Below are positions 24,959 to 33,353 of a DNA stretch of 64,000 nucleotides, one piece after another (position 1 is the first letter of the stretch; the number at the start of each line of letters is the position of its first letter). The notes beneath the pieces were generated by a model. The model had not been told where the DNA came from and made no database searches. It saw nothing but the letters and a program-made list of their open reading frames with translations. The DNA is from Marivita sp041725935. GTDB taxonomy: Bacteria; Pseudomonadota; Alphaproteobacteria; Rhodobacterales; Rhodobacteraceae. Position numbers and translations under genes: made by a program. The DNA is taken from assembly GCA_041725935.1 (NCBI GenBank), contig JBGRQD010000004.1, positions 186,001 to 250,000 on the forward strand. Direction: 5' to 3'.

Positions 24959-27900
24959 ATGGCGACACTGGTTCTTTCGGCGGCGGGTGCTGCGCTGGGC
25001 AGCGGCCTTGGCGGATCGGTGCTGGGCCTGTCCATGACGGCGGTGGGCCGGTTCGCAGGGGCGACGCTTGGTCGGGCCATCGACCAGCGCGTTCTCGGCG
25101 GCGGCGCGCGCAGCATCGAGACCGGGCGGCTGGACCGTTTGCGGTTGAGCACGGCGGGTGAAGGCCAACCGATCCCGCAGATCTACGGGCGGATGCGGGT
25201 TGGCGGGCACATCATCTGGGCAACGCAGTTCAAGGAACACGTGTCGAAATCGGGGGGCGGCAAAGGGCTGTCTGCCCGTCCGACGATCTGGGAATACAGC
25301 TATTCGGTCAGTCTGGCCGTGGCACTGTGCGAGGGTGAGATCACCAGCGTGAACCGCATCTGGGCGGATGGGGCCGAAGTGTCGGTCTTTGATCTGAACA
25401 TGGTGCTTTATCCGGGGTCGCAGGACCAGTTGCCCGATCCGAAGATGGAAGCGGTCGAGGGCGTGGGTGCGGTGCCGGCCTATCGTGGCACGGCCTACGT
25501 GGTGTTCGAGGACCTTGACCTGGAGCGGTTCGGCAACCGGGTACCGCAGTTTTCCTTCGAAGTGACGCGCCCGGTGCAGGACGATCCCGAGGATGTGCCG
25601 TTCAACATCCGCGCGGTGGCGATGATCCCGGGGACCGGGGAATATGCGCTGGCCACGGAGCCCGTTGCTCTGGATGGTGGTGCGGGCAAGTCGACCACCA
25701 TCAACGTCAACAGCCCCTCGGACCAGCCGGATTTCGTCACATCGCTCAGGCATTTGCAGGACGAGGTGCCGGATTGCGGGGCGGTGTCGCTGGTGGTGAG
25801 CTGGTTCGGCAGCGACCTGCGCTGTGGGGACTGCGTGATTGCGCCGAAGGTCGAGCAGAATGAGGTGGACAGCAGCGAGATGCCTTGGGTGGTGAGCGGG
25901 CTGGTGCGCGCCGATGCCGGTTTGGTGCCTGTCGAGGAGGGGCGCCCGGTTTATGGCGGGACGCCCTGTGATGCCTCGGTGATCCAGTCGATCCGCGACA
26001 TGACGGCCGAGGGGCTGGAGGTTCTGTATTACCCGTTCATCCTGATGGAGCAGATGCCCGGCAACGGATTGCCCGACCCGTGGACCGGAGGGGTGGGTCA
26101 ACCGAAGCTGCCATGGCGGGGGCGCATCACGGCGAGCGTGGCTCCGGGGCAAGCGGGTGATCCGACCGAGACCAGCGTGATCGATGACGAGGTGGCGGCG
26201 TTCTTTGGGTCGGCGTCGGTAGGGGATTTCGTGGTCGAAGACGGCTCTGTCACCTACACTCCCGAGGAGCAGGATTGGGGCTATCGCCGGTTCATCCTGC
26301 ATCAGGCCCATCTTTGCGCCGTGGCCGGAGGTGTGACCGCGTTCTGCATCGGGTCTGAAATGCGCAGCCTGACGCAATTGCGGGGCGCGTCGGGATTTCC
26401 GGCGGTTGACGCCATGCGGGTGCTGGCGGCGGAGTGTCGCGCGATCCTCGGGCCAGACGTGAAGATCGGCTATGCAGCGGATTGGTCGGAATATTTCGGC
26501 TATCATCCGCAGGATGGCAGCGGGGATGTTTATTTTCACCTCGATCCGCTTTGGGCCGATCCGCATGTCGATTTCATCGGTATCGACAATTACATGCGGC
26601 TGTCGGACTGGCGGGATGGCGAGGATCATGCCGATGCCGGTTGGGGCGCGATCTACAACCTTGATTACCTGCGGGCGAATGTCGCCGGGGGCGAGGGCTA
26701 TGACTGGTACTACCCGTCGCAAGAGGCGCGCGACCTGCAACAGCGCTTGCCGATCACCGACGGGGCGCATGGCGAGCCTTGGGTGTACCGCTACAAGGAC
26801 ATCCGCAACTGGTGGTCTCGGACGCATCACAACCGGATCGGCGGGGTGCGTCAGGCAATGCCAACGGACTGGGTGCCCGAAAGCAAGCCGGTCTGGTTCA
26901 CGGAAATCGGGTGTGCGGCGGTCGATAAGTCCACGAATGAGCCGAACAAGTTTCTTGATCCCAAGAGCTCCGAGAGCACATTGCCCTCTTATTCCAACGG
27001 GTTGCGGGACGAGTTGATCCAGCATCAATACCTGCGCGCGATGCTTTCGTACTGGGGGGATCCCGCGCATAACCCGGTGTCGGGGCTTTATAGCGGGCCG
27101 ATGATCGACATGGGGCGGGTGTTTGTCTGGGCCTGGGATGCGCGGCCCTATCCGTGGTTTCCCAATGTGGACGAGATGTGGTCGGACGGGCCGAATTACC
27201 GGCGCGGGCATTGGATCAACGGGCGGGTGTCGGGGCGGACCTTGGCGTCGGTGGTGGCCGAGATCTGCGAGCGATCCGGGTTGCGCGACTATGACGTGAG
27301 CGGGCTTTACGGCTTTGTGCGCGGCTATCTTGCGCCGGATGTGGCGGATGCGCGGCGGGCGTTGCAGCCTTTGATGATGGCCTACGGGTTCGATGCCATA
27401 GAACGCGATGGGGTGGTCGTGTTTCGCAACCGGGACGGCGCGCGGGCGGTCTCGTTGTCATTTGCGCAGTTTGCGGCGCATGACGATCTGGGGACCGAGG
27501 TTGTGCAGAGCCGCAGCTCCGAGGCCGAGATGTCGGGGCGCGTGCGGCTGAACTTTGTCGAGGCGGACGGGGATTACCGCAACATTTCTGAGGAAGCGGT
27601 GCTGCCCGACGAGGGCACCCACGCGGTGGCCGAAAGCGAGGTGCCGCTTTTGCTGACGCGGCCCGAGGGCCGGCAGGCGGTTGAGCGCTGGCTGAGCGAG
27701 GCGCGGGTGTCGCGGGACGGGGTGCGCTTTGCCTTGCCCTCGTCGCAACTGGCGCTGGGCGCGGGGGATGTGGTGCGGCTGCCCACTGAGGCGGGTGCCA
27801 TTACTGTGCGCATCGACCGGGTGGAGCAGACGACGCACCAGTTGATCGACGCGGTGCGGGTCGAGCCGGGTGTGTATCATCCGGCGGATTTCCCGGATGA

Positions 27901-28864
27901 TCCGACGCCATCGCAGCGCCATGTGTCGAGCGGGCCGGTGATGCCGCTCTTCCTGGACCTGCCCTTGATGCGAGGCGACGAGGTGCCCCATGCACCACAT
28001 CTGGCGGTGACGGCGGATCCGTGGCCGGGGGATGTGGCTGTCTATGACGCGGCAGAGGATGCCGGCTATGCGCTGAACGGGCTGGTGGGCGTGGCCGCAA
28101 CTGTCGGTGTCACGCGCACGGCCGTGTTGCGGGCCGCATCCGGGCTGGTGGACCACGGGGCGCGGATCGACGTTGCGCTGACCTCGGGCAGCCTGTCTTC
28201 GGTGAGTGAGGCCGGGTTGTTGGGTGGGGCGAACCTTGCGGCCATCGGGACGGGCGATCCGGACGCGTGGGAGGTGATCCAGTTCCAGACAGCCGAGCTG
28301 ATCGGACCGGGGGTCTGGCGGATCAGCCACCTGTTGCGTGGGCAGTTCGGGACAGATGCGCGGATGCCCGACATGCTGGAAGCTGGGGCGTATTTCGTGT
28401 CGCTGGACGGGACGCCGCGACAGATCGCTTTGGCATCGGCACAGCGGGGGCAGGCGCGGCACTACCGCATTGGACCCGCGGACAAACCCTATGACCATGC
28501 CGCCTACAGGCATGAGGTGCAGGCCTTTGCCGGGGTCGGGTTGCGGCCTTACAGCCCCGTGCATCTGACGGCGCGATCCAGTGCGGGCGATCTGGAAGTT
28601 TCGTGGATTCGCCGCGCACGGGTCGAGGCGGATGGCTGGGACCTGCCGGAAATCCCGCTGGGCGAGGACAGAGAAGCCTATGTGCTGCGCGTTCTGGCCG
28701 GGGGCAGCTTGCTGCGCAGCGTTGATCTGGGTGCCGCGGCCTGGACATACAGCGCGGCGATGCAGGCCGATGATGCGGCCATTGGGGCGGTGCAGATCGA
28801 GGTCGCGCAGGTGTCGGACCGCTTTGGCGCAGGACCGGCTGCGCGGATCGTGGTGGTGCTGTGA
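24959..28864 (+). CDS. GTA megatron tail-tip protein (g15)
   Basis: The largest gene of the cluster, 1301 residues, forming the baseplate spike that contacts and crosses the envelope. The N-terminus (LSAAGAALGSGLGGSVLGLS) is a glycine-rich hydrophobic stretch that may insert in membrane. The large middle part is a glycoside-hydrolase-like TIM-barrel (GTA_TIM) with GIDNYMRLSDWRDGEDHAD and the region PVWFTEIGCAAVDKS, where Glu is a possible catalytic residue. A putative phage tail domain follows, and the end is beta-rich (RIVVVL). The frame is open from 24794 in the g14 region, but the ATG at 24959 has GAAGGA about eight bases upstream. It is intact, with no frameshift. Confidence 0.95.
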   Translation: MATLVLSAAGAALGSGLGGSVLGLSMTAVGRFAGATLGRAIDQRVLGGGARSIETGRLDRLRLSTAGEGQPIPQIYGRMRVGGHIIWATQFKEHVSKSGGGKGLSARPTIWEYSYSVSLAVALCEGEITSVNRIWADGAEVSVFDLNMVLYPGSQDQLPDPKMEAVEGVGAVPAYRGTAYVVFEDLDLERFGNRVPQFSFEVTRPVQDDPEDVPFNIRAVAMIPGTGEYALATEPVALDGGAGKSTTINVNSPSDQPDFVTSLRHLQDEVPDCGAVSLVVSWFGSDLRCGDCVIAPKVEQNEVDSSEMPWVVSGLVRADAGLVPVEEGRPVYGGTPCDASVIQSIRDMTAEGLEVLYYPFILMEQMPGNGLPDPWTGGVGQPKLPWRGRITASVAPGQAGDPTETSVIDDEVAAFFGSASVGDFVVEDGSVTYTPEEQDWGYRRFILHQAHLCAVAGGVTAFCIGSEMRSLTQLRGASGFPAVDAMRVLAAECRAILGPDVKIGYAADWSEYFGYHPQDGSGDVYFHLDPLWADPHVDFIGIDNYMRLSDWRDGEDHADAGWGAIYNLDYLRANVAGGEGYDWYYPSQEARDLQQRLPITDGAHGEPWVYRYKDIRNWWSRTHHNRIGGVRQAMPTDWVPESKPVWFTEIGCAAVDKSTNEPNKFLDPKSSESTLPSYSNGLRDELIQHQYLRAMLSYWGDPAHNPVSGLYSGPMIDMGRVFVWAWDARPYPWFPNVDEMWSDGPNYRRGHWINGRVSGRTLASVVAEICERSGLRDYDVSGLYGFVRGYLAPDVADARRALQPLMMAYGFDAIERDGVVVFRNRDGARAVSLSFAQFAAHDDLGTEVVQSRSSEAEMSGRVRLNFVEADGDYRNISEEAVLPDEGTHAVAESEVPLLLTRPEGRQAVERWLSEARVSRDGVRFALPSSQLALGAGDVVRLPTEAGAITVRIDRVEQTTHQLIDAVRVEPGVYHPADFPDDPTPSQRHVSSGPVMPLFLDLPLMRGDEVPHAPHLAVTADPWPGDVAVYDAAEDAGYALNGLVGVAATVGVTRTAVLRAASGLVDHGARIDVALTSGSLSSVSEAGLLGGANLAAIGTGDPDAWEVIQFQTAELIGPGVWRISHLLRGQFGTDARMPDMLEAGAYFVSLDGTPRQIALASAQRGQARHYRIGPADKPYDHAAYRHEVQAFAGVGLRPYSPVHLTARSSAGDLEVSWIRRARVEADGWDLPEIPLGEDREAYVLRVLAGGSLLRSVDLGAAAWTYSAAMQADDAAIGAVQIEVAQVSDRFGAGPAARIVVVL

Positions 28865-29187
28865 CGCCTGTTATCTACAACGACGTGCTGGCCGCGGTGT
28901 CGGTTGTGGCCGCCGCGCCGCCTGACCGACAGGCCAGTGTCATGGCAGAGCTGATCCGTGAGGCCGATCTGGCGGAGATGTACCGTTTGAGCTATCGCGC
29001 TGCCCATCCGGTGTTTGGCGATGGCAGCCTGATCGCGGCGGCGCTGCGGCATGACCGGCGCGGCAGTTGTTCGTTTCAGAGCAGGGAGGGTCTGACCGCC
29101 TGGCTTTGCGTTCTGAGCGCGCTTTTGGCCCGGTTGCAGGGTGCCGAAGCGTCAGGGCAGGCGCAGGACCGCAATTCTTTGCGGTGA
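28861..29187 (+). CDS. Small protein after GTA g15, function unknown
   Basis: A 108-residue protein starting with GTG that overlaps the g15 stop (GTGA), so it is coupled to the GTA operon. The sequence MTPVIYNDVLAAVSVVAAAP, with ELIREADLAEMYRLSYRAAH following, is helical. I recognise it only as the kind of small protein found after g15 in rhodobacterial GTA clusters. HPVFGDGSLIAAALRH is the most conserved-looking part. No signal or membrane segment is seen. Its last codons carry the first of four CTTTGCG repeats. It may be a tail or release accessory, or a host gene co-transcribed with the cluster. Confidence 0.7.
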   Translation: MTPVIYNDVLAAVSVVAAAPPDRQASVMAELIREADLAEMYRLSYRAAHPVFGDGSLIAAALRHDRRGSCSFQSREGLTAWLCVLSALLARLQGAEASGQAQDRNSLR

Positions 29188-29224
29188 TCTTTGCGATCAC
29201 AGCTTTGCGTTTTCGATCTTTGCG
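29177..29224 (+). promoter_or_regulatory. Four CTTTGCG direct repeats upstream of cysE
   Basis: CTTTGCG occurs at 29177-29183, 29189-29195, 29203-29209 and 29218-29224, and TGATC-tttgc-GATCA (29186-29200) forms a perfect 5-bp inverted repeat around the second copy. The array ends 37 bases before the cysE ATG. It may be a multi-copy regulator site. Confidence 0.5.
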
Positions 29225-29261
29225 CCTATCTGCTAAACTCTGAGTGCAAAGGAGATATGGC

Positions 29262-30071
29262 ATGGCTGAAACGCGCGCAAAACTTGCTTCGGTGGACCCG
29301 GTCTGGGCCCGGATCGTCAGGGAAGCCGACGAGGCTGTGGCAAAGGAGCCGCTGCTGGGCGGCATGATCCATTATTCGGTGCTGCACCATCCAAGCCTCG
29401 AGCGGGCGCTGAGCTACCGGATTTCGCTCAAGCTGGCCAATGGCGAGATGACCGAACAGATCCTGCGCGAGATTTGCGACGAGGCCTTCGCCTCTGACCC
29501 GCAGCTGGCCATGGCGGCGCGTGCCGATATCGTGGCGGTCTACGAACGCGATCCGGCCTGCCACCGGTTCCTGCAGCCGCTGTTGTTCTTCAAGGGATTC
29601 CAGGCGATCCAGTGCTACCGGCTGGGAAACTGGCTCTGGCGGCAGGGGCGGACCGATCTGGCCTATTTTGTGCAGATGCGCTGTTCCGAGGCGTTTGGCG
29701 TCGACATTCACCCGGCGGCGAAGATCGGGCAGGGCATCATGATTGACCACGCCCATTCCATCGTGATCGGGGAAACGGCGGTTGTCGGCGACAACGTGTC
29801 GATGCTCCATTCCGTGACGCTGGGCGGGACAGGCAAGGAAGAGGAAGACCGCCATCCAAAGATCGGTGATGGTGTGCTGATTGGGGCGGGTGCCAAGGTG
29901 CTGGGCAATATCCGCGTGGGCAATTGCTCGCGCGTGGCCGCCGGGTCCGTCGTGCTGGAAGAAGTGCCGCCCTGCAAGACAGTGGCCGGCGTTCCCGCGC
30001 GGATCGTGGGTGAGGCGGGCTGTTCGCAGCCGTCGATCAGCATGGACCAGATCCTGCGCTCGGGTGCGTGA
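29262..30071 (+). CDS. cysE: Serine O-acetyltransferase
   Basis: First step of cysteine synthesis: L-serine plus acetyl-CoA to O-acetylserine, in the cytoplasm. The 269-residue protein has the N-terminal helical domain (PLLGGMIHYSVLHHPSLERA) and a left-handed beta-helix of hexapeptide repeats. His150 in FGVDIHPAAKIGQG and His183 in MLHSVTLGGTGK match catalytic positions. The C-terminal tail ends SISMDQILRSGA; the terminal Ile that binds cysteine synthase in many CysE proteins is not at the end here. The ATG at 29262 has GGAG seven bases ahead. It is a single gene, closed by a large palindromic element. Confidence 0.95.
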   Translation: MAETRAKLASVDPVWARIVREADEAVAKEPLLGGMIHYSVLHHPSLERALSYRISLKLANGEMTEQILREICDEAFASDPQLAMAARADIVAVYERDPACHRFLQPLLFFKGFQAIQCYRLGNWLWRQGRTDLAYFVQMRCSEAFGVDIHPAAKIGQGIMIDHAHSIVIGETAVVGDNVSMLHSVTLGGTGKEEEDRHPKIGDGVLIGAGAKVLGNIRVGNCSRVAAGSVVLEEVPPCKTVAGVPARIVGEAGCSQPSISMDQILRSGA

Positions 30072-30080
30072 GGCGAGGGT

Positions 30081-30183
30081 GGCGATGCGATGACGCATCG
30101 CCTGTTTCCGGTACCGGAAACATGGGGGCGCTGCCCCCGTCGCCAAAAGGCGACTCCCCCGAGGTATTTGGGAACCAGAGAAG
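30081..30183 (+). repeat. Modular palindromic intergenic element, copy B
   Basis: Four consecutive perfect hairpins: GGCGATGCG/CGCATCGCC (30081-30102), TGTTTCCGG/CCGGAAACA (30103-30122), GGGGGC/GCCCCC (30124-30138) and TCGCC/GGCGA (30140-30153). They are followed by the core CCCCCGAGGTATTTGGGAAC, ending CAGAGAAG. It lies between the convergent cysE and pdhC genes, six bases from the pdhC stop, as expected for a two-way terminator. Confidence 0.8.
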
Positions 30184-30189
30184 ACCCGG

Positions 30190-31494
30190 TCAGGCGAGCA
30201 TGGCCATCGGGTTTTCGAGGTTGTCGACGATCGCCTGAAGGAGTTCCGCGCCAAGCGCGCCGTCGATCACGCGATGATCCAAGGACAGGGTCATGGACAT
30301 CATCGTCGCGACGGTCAGGCTGCCGTCCTCTCCCACCACCGGTTTTTTCATTCCTGCGCCGACGGCGAGGATTGCACCATGCGGCGGGTTGATGACGGCG
30401 TCAAAATTCTCGATCCCGAACATGCCGAGGTTGGAGATGGCAAAGCTGCCGCCCTGATATTCATGCGGGGCCAGCTTGCGGTCGCGGGCGCGGGTGGCCA
30501 AGTCCTTCATTTCGGCGGACAGGGCTGACAGCGATTTCTGGTGTGCGTCCTTGAGCACCGGCGTGAAGAGACCGCCTTCGATGGCGACGGCAACCGCCAC
30601 ATCGGACGGTTCCAGTTGCAGGAGGCGGTCGCCCGCCCAGACGGCATTGGCGGTGGGCACCTGTTGTAGTGCAAGCGCGCAGGCCTTGATGATGAAGTCA
30701 TTGACGCTGAGTTTCACGCCGCGCTTTTCGAGCTGGGTGTTGAGTTGCGCCCGGAAGGCCATGAGCGGGTCGAGGGTGACGGACCGGCGCAGGTAGAAAT
30801 GCGGGATGGTCTGTTTGGCCTCGGTCAGACGCGCGGCGATGGTCTTGCGCATGCCGTCCAGCGGCACCTCGGTATAGGCGCGGCCCTCGTACATTTTGGC
30901 GATGGCACTGGCGTCGACCGGTTTTGCGACCGGGGTGGACGCGGGCGTATCGGTTTTGGCGGGGGTGGTGGCGGCTTGCGGCGATGCGCCTTCAACATCC
31001 GCCTTGACGATGCGGCCACGGGGGCCGGAGCCCGTGATCTGGCTCAGGTCCAGCCCCTTGTCGGCGGCGATCCGGCGCGCAAGGGGCGAGGCGAAGATGC
31101 GGTCGCCGGATGCGGTTTGTGTCTGCGGGGCTTCGCCGCGGCCATAGCCCTGTGCGGGGGCGGTTGCCTTAGACGCCTCGGCAGGGGCGATGTTCGACGA
31201 GGCGGGTGCCTCTTTCGGCGTGGCGGGCGCGCCCAGATCATCGGCGCTTTCGCCCTCTTCGAGCAGCATCGCGATGGGGGTGTTCACCTTCACGCCTTCG
31301 GTGCCTTCGGCGACCAGCAGCTTGCCGATTACGCCGTCATCCACCGCTTCGAACTCCATCGTTGCCTTGTCTGTTTCGATCTCGGCGATCACGTCGCCAG
31401 AGGAAACGGTGTCGCCTTCATTGACCAGCCATTTTGAAAGCGTGCCGTCCTCCATCGTGGGGGACAGGGCAGGCATGAGGATTTCGATGGGCAT
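30190..31494 (-). CDS. pdhC: Pyruvate dehydrogenase E2 (dihydrolipoyl acetyltransferase)
   Basis: Core of the pyruvate dehydrogenase complex, transferring acetyl from lipoate to CoA. The 434-residue protein has one lipoyl domain (lysine 43 in AEIETDKATMEFEA), an Ala/Pro linker, a peripheral-subunit-binding domain at about 130-167 (RIFASPLARRIAADKGLDLS), and the catalytic domain with DHRVIDG (His407, Asp411). It lies 1 base after the DUF5076 gene on the same strand and ends the operon. Start ATG has AGGAGACCTGAC upstream. Confidence 0.96.
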   Translation of the reverse strand: MPIEILMPALSPTMEDGTLSKWLVNEGDTVSSGDVIAEIETDKATMEFEAVDDGVIGKLLVAEGTEGVKVNTPIAMLLEEGESADDLGAPATPKEAPASSNIAPAEASKATAPAQGYGRGEAPQTQTASGDRIFASPLARRIAADKGLDLSQITGSGPRGRIVKADVEGASPQAATTPAKTDTPASTPVAKPVDASAIAKMYEGRAYTEVPLDGMRKTIAARLTEAKQTIPHFYLRRSVTLDPLMAFRAQLNTQLEKRGVKLSVNDFIIKACALALQQVPTANAVWAGDRLLQLEPSDVAVAVAIEGGLFTPVLKDAHQKSLSALSAEMKDLATRARDRKLAPHEYQGGSFAISNLGMFGIENFDAVINPPHGAILAVGAGMKKPVVGEDGSLTVATMMSMTLSLDHRVIDGALGAELLQAIVDNLENPMAMLA

Positions 31495-31495
31495 G

Positions 31496-31750
31496 TCAGG
31501 TCTCCTCGATCAGGGTGATGAGGTCGTAAGGGTCTTTGGGTGTTCTCCCGGCTTTCAGCGCGGCCACGGCGTTTGTGATCTGGCGCTTGTGTGCGCCGAT
31601 CCATTCATAGGCCGACTGATGCGATGGGCGGGCCTCGTTCGGGACCTTGTCCATCAGGCATTCCGGAACGAAGGCCGCGCCTTCGGGTGTGACCACGTGA
31701 TAAGCCTCGCGCGCCACGTCGCGGGTGCGGACGGTCAGATCATCGCTCAT
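31496..31750 (-). CDS. Small protein between pdhB and pdhC (DUF5076-like)
   Basis: An 84-residue acidic protein with no signal peptide, reading DLTVRTRDVAREAYHVVTPEGAAF, split here as a beta-rich N-terminus, and a helical end (QSAYEWIGAHKRQITNAVAA and DLITLIEET). I take it to be DUF5076, which I recall seeing beside PDH genes in alphaproteobacteria, but I cannot check the family. It overlaps pdhB by 4 bases and is 1 base from pdhC, so it is made with the complex. A role in assembly or regulation of PDH is possible and unproven. Confidence 0.75.
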   Translation of the reverse strand: MSDDLTVRTRDVAREAYHVVTPEGAAFVPECLMDKVPNEARPSHQSAYEWIGAHKRQITNAVAALKAGRTPKDPYDLITLIEET

Positions 31751-33129
31751 CGGTAGCAGACCTTTTTCGCCGCTTCGACCACCTCGGCTGTCGTCACCAG
31801 CGCGTGTTTTTCGAGGTTCGCGGCATAGGGCATGGGCACGTCCTTGCCCGTCAGGTTCAGCACCGGTGCGTCGAGGTAATCGAAGGCGCGTTCCATGATG
31901 ACGGCCGACAGGTGGTTGCCGATGGCACCAACCGGGAAGCCCTCTTCGACCGTGATGCAGCGGTTGGTTTTCTGAACGCTTGCGATGACGGTGTCATAGT
32001 CGATGGGGCGCAGGGTGCGCAGGTCGATCACTTCGGCCTCGATCCCGTCTTTTGCAAGCTTTTCAGCAGCTTCCAGCGCGTAGGTCATACCAATGCCGAA
32101 GCTGACGATGGTGATGTCAGACCCTTCGCGCCAGACGCGCGCCTTGCCGAAGGGCACGGTATAATCGTCGCCTTCGGGCACTTCGAAGCTTTTGCCATAA
32201 AGGATCTCGTTTTCGAGAAAGATCACCGGGTTTGGATCGCGGATCGCTGTCTTGAGCAGACCCTTGGCGTCGGAGGCCGAATAGGGCATCGCCACCTTGA
32301 GCCCAGGAACGTGCGCGTACCATGCCGCGTAATCCTGTGAATGCTGCGCGCCGACGCGGGCGGCAGCGCCGTTCGGGCCACGGAAAACCATCGGAGCCCC
32401 CATCTGGCCGCCGGACATGTACAGTGTCTTGGCGGCGGAATTTATAATCTGGTCAATGGCTTGCATGGCGAAGTTGAACGTCATGAATTCGACGATAGGG
32501 CGCAGCCCGCCAAAGGCCGCACCCACCGCGATCCCGGCAAAGCCGTGTTCGGTGATCGGCGTGTCCATCACGCGCTGCGCGCCGAATTCGTCCAGCAAGC
32601 CCTGGCTGATCTTGTAGGCACCCTGGTACTCGCCGACCTCTTCGCCCATCAGGAACACGTCGCCGTCGCGGCGCATTTCCTCGGCCATGGCATCGCGGAG
32701 GGCTTCGCGGACGGTCATCTGACGGGTCTTGGTGCCTTCGGGCCACGGCGCTTCGGCCTTGGCGATGGCGCGGGCGGGTTCGGGATGGGACATGCCTGCT
32801 GCGGGCTGATCTTCGGAGCTTTGCGCCTTGTCCTTGGCCACCAATTGCTGCGCCGGGGCCGAGGGTGCCGCGTCGTCGACGCTTTCGCCATCTTCGATGA
32901 GCACGGCGATGGGCGTGTTGACGCGCACGCCTTCGGTGCCTTCGGGTATCAGGATCTTGCCGACGATGCCTTCATCGACGGCTTCAAATTCCATCGTCGC
33001 CTTGTCGGTTTCGATCTCGGCCATGATGTCACCCGCCGAAACGGTGTCGCCTTCCTTGACCAGCCATTTGGCCAGCGTGCCTTCTTCCATCGTCGGCGAG
33101 AGGGCGGGCATGAGAACTTCGGTCGCCAT
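31747..33129 (-). CDS. pdhB: Pyruvate dehydrogenase E1 beta subunit with lipoyl domain
   Basis: Beta half of the thiamine-dependent E1 that decarboxylates pyruvate. The 460-residue protein carries an extra N-terminal lipoyl domain (Lys43 in AEIETDKATMEFEA) nearly identical to that of E2, then an Ala/Pro linker to about residue 120, and the transketolase-like domain with MGEEVGEYQGAYKISQGLL. This domain order is normal in alphaproteobacteria. ATG 33129 overlaps the stop of the small upstream gene (TAATG) and has GAGGGATC about 8 bases before it. The much longer frame to 33816 is not used. Confidence 0.96.
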   Translation of the reverse strand: MATEVLMPALSPTMEEGTLAKWLVKEGDTVSAGDIMAEIETDKATMEFEAVDEGIVGKILIPEGTEGVRVNTPIAVLIEDGESVDDAAPSAPAQQLVAKDKAQSSEDQPAAGMSHPEPARAIAKAEAPWPEGTKTRQMTVREALRDAMAEEMRRDGDVFLMGEEVGEYQGAYKISQGLLDEFGAQRVMDTPITEHGFAGIAVGAAFGGLRPIVEFMTFNFAMQAIDQIINSAAKTLYMSGGQMGAPMVFRGPNGAAARVGAQHSQDYAAWYAHVPGLKVAMPYSASDAKGLLKTAIRDPNPVIFLENEILYGKSFEVPEGDDYTVPFGKARVWREGSDITIVSFGIGMTYALEAAEKLAKDGIEAEVIDLRTLRPIDYDTVIASVQKTNRCITVEEGFPVGAIGNHLSAVIMERAFDYLDAPVLNLTGKDVPMPYAANLEKHALVTTAEVVEAAKKVCYR

Positions 33130-33353
33130 TATTGATCCCTCAAAGCAAGTCGTGCCTCGATCCGTTCGAGGCGGTCGTAGATTTCCGCAATCCGTCCATC
33201 CTGCAGCGCGTCGTCCGAGATGATGGTGCCGAGCATGGACTTGTGGGACCGCAATTCGCTTTGGATGTCGCGTTGGCCGCGATCCAGTTTGCCAAGTTTG
33301 TCCGGAATCGATTTGAGATGTTCGAGGATGAGTTCGTTGGTGACGTCCGCCAT
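33129..33353 (-). CDS. Small coiled-coil protein between pdhA and pdhB
   Basis: A 74-residue protein, almost entirely charged helix: MADVTNELILEHLKSIPDKL and then IAEIYDRLERIEARLALRDQ, with heptad spacing of Leu/Ile. The start overlaps the pdhA stop (TGATG) and the stop overlaps the pdhB start (TAATG), so it is translated in lockstep with both E1 subunits. It resembles small DNA-adjacent or scaffold coiled-coil proteins, but I do not recognise a family with a known role. It could bind the complex. It could also be a transferred gene that landed neatly between two genes, which is less likely given the exact coupling. Confidence 0.8.
   Translation of the reverse strand: MADVTNELILEHLKSIPDKLGKLDRGQRDIQSELRSHKSMLGTIISDDALQDGRIAEIYDRLERIEARLALRDQ

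Noticed and set aside
24890..27211. 773-codon open frame opposite g15
   Set aside because: Shadow frame rich in His/Arg/Pro, typical of antisense translation in high-GC genes; g15 is clearly coding.
14924..29187. Ordinary prophage
   Set aside because: No integrase, att repeats, repressor, replication, lysis or tail-fibre genes, and the gene set and order equal a gene transfer agent.
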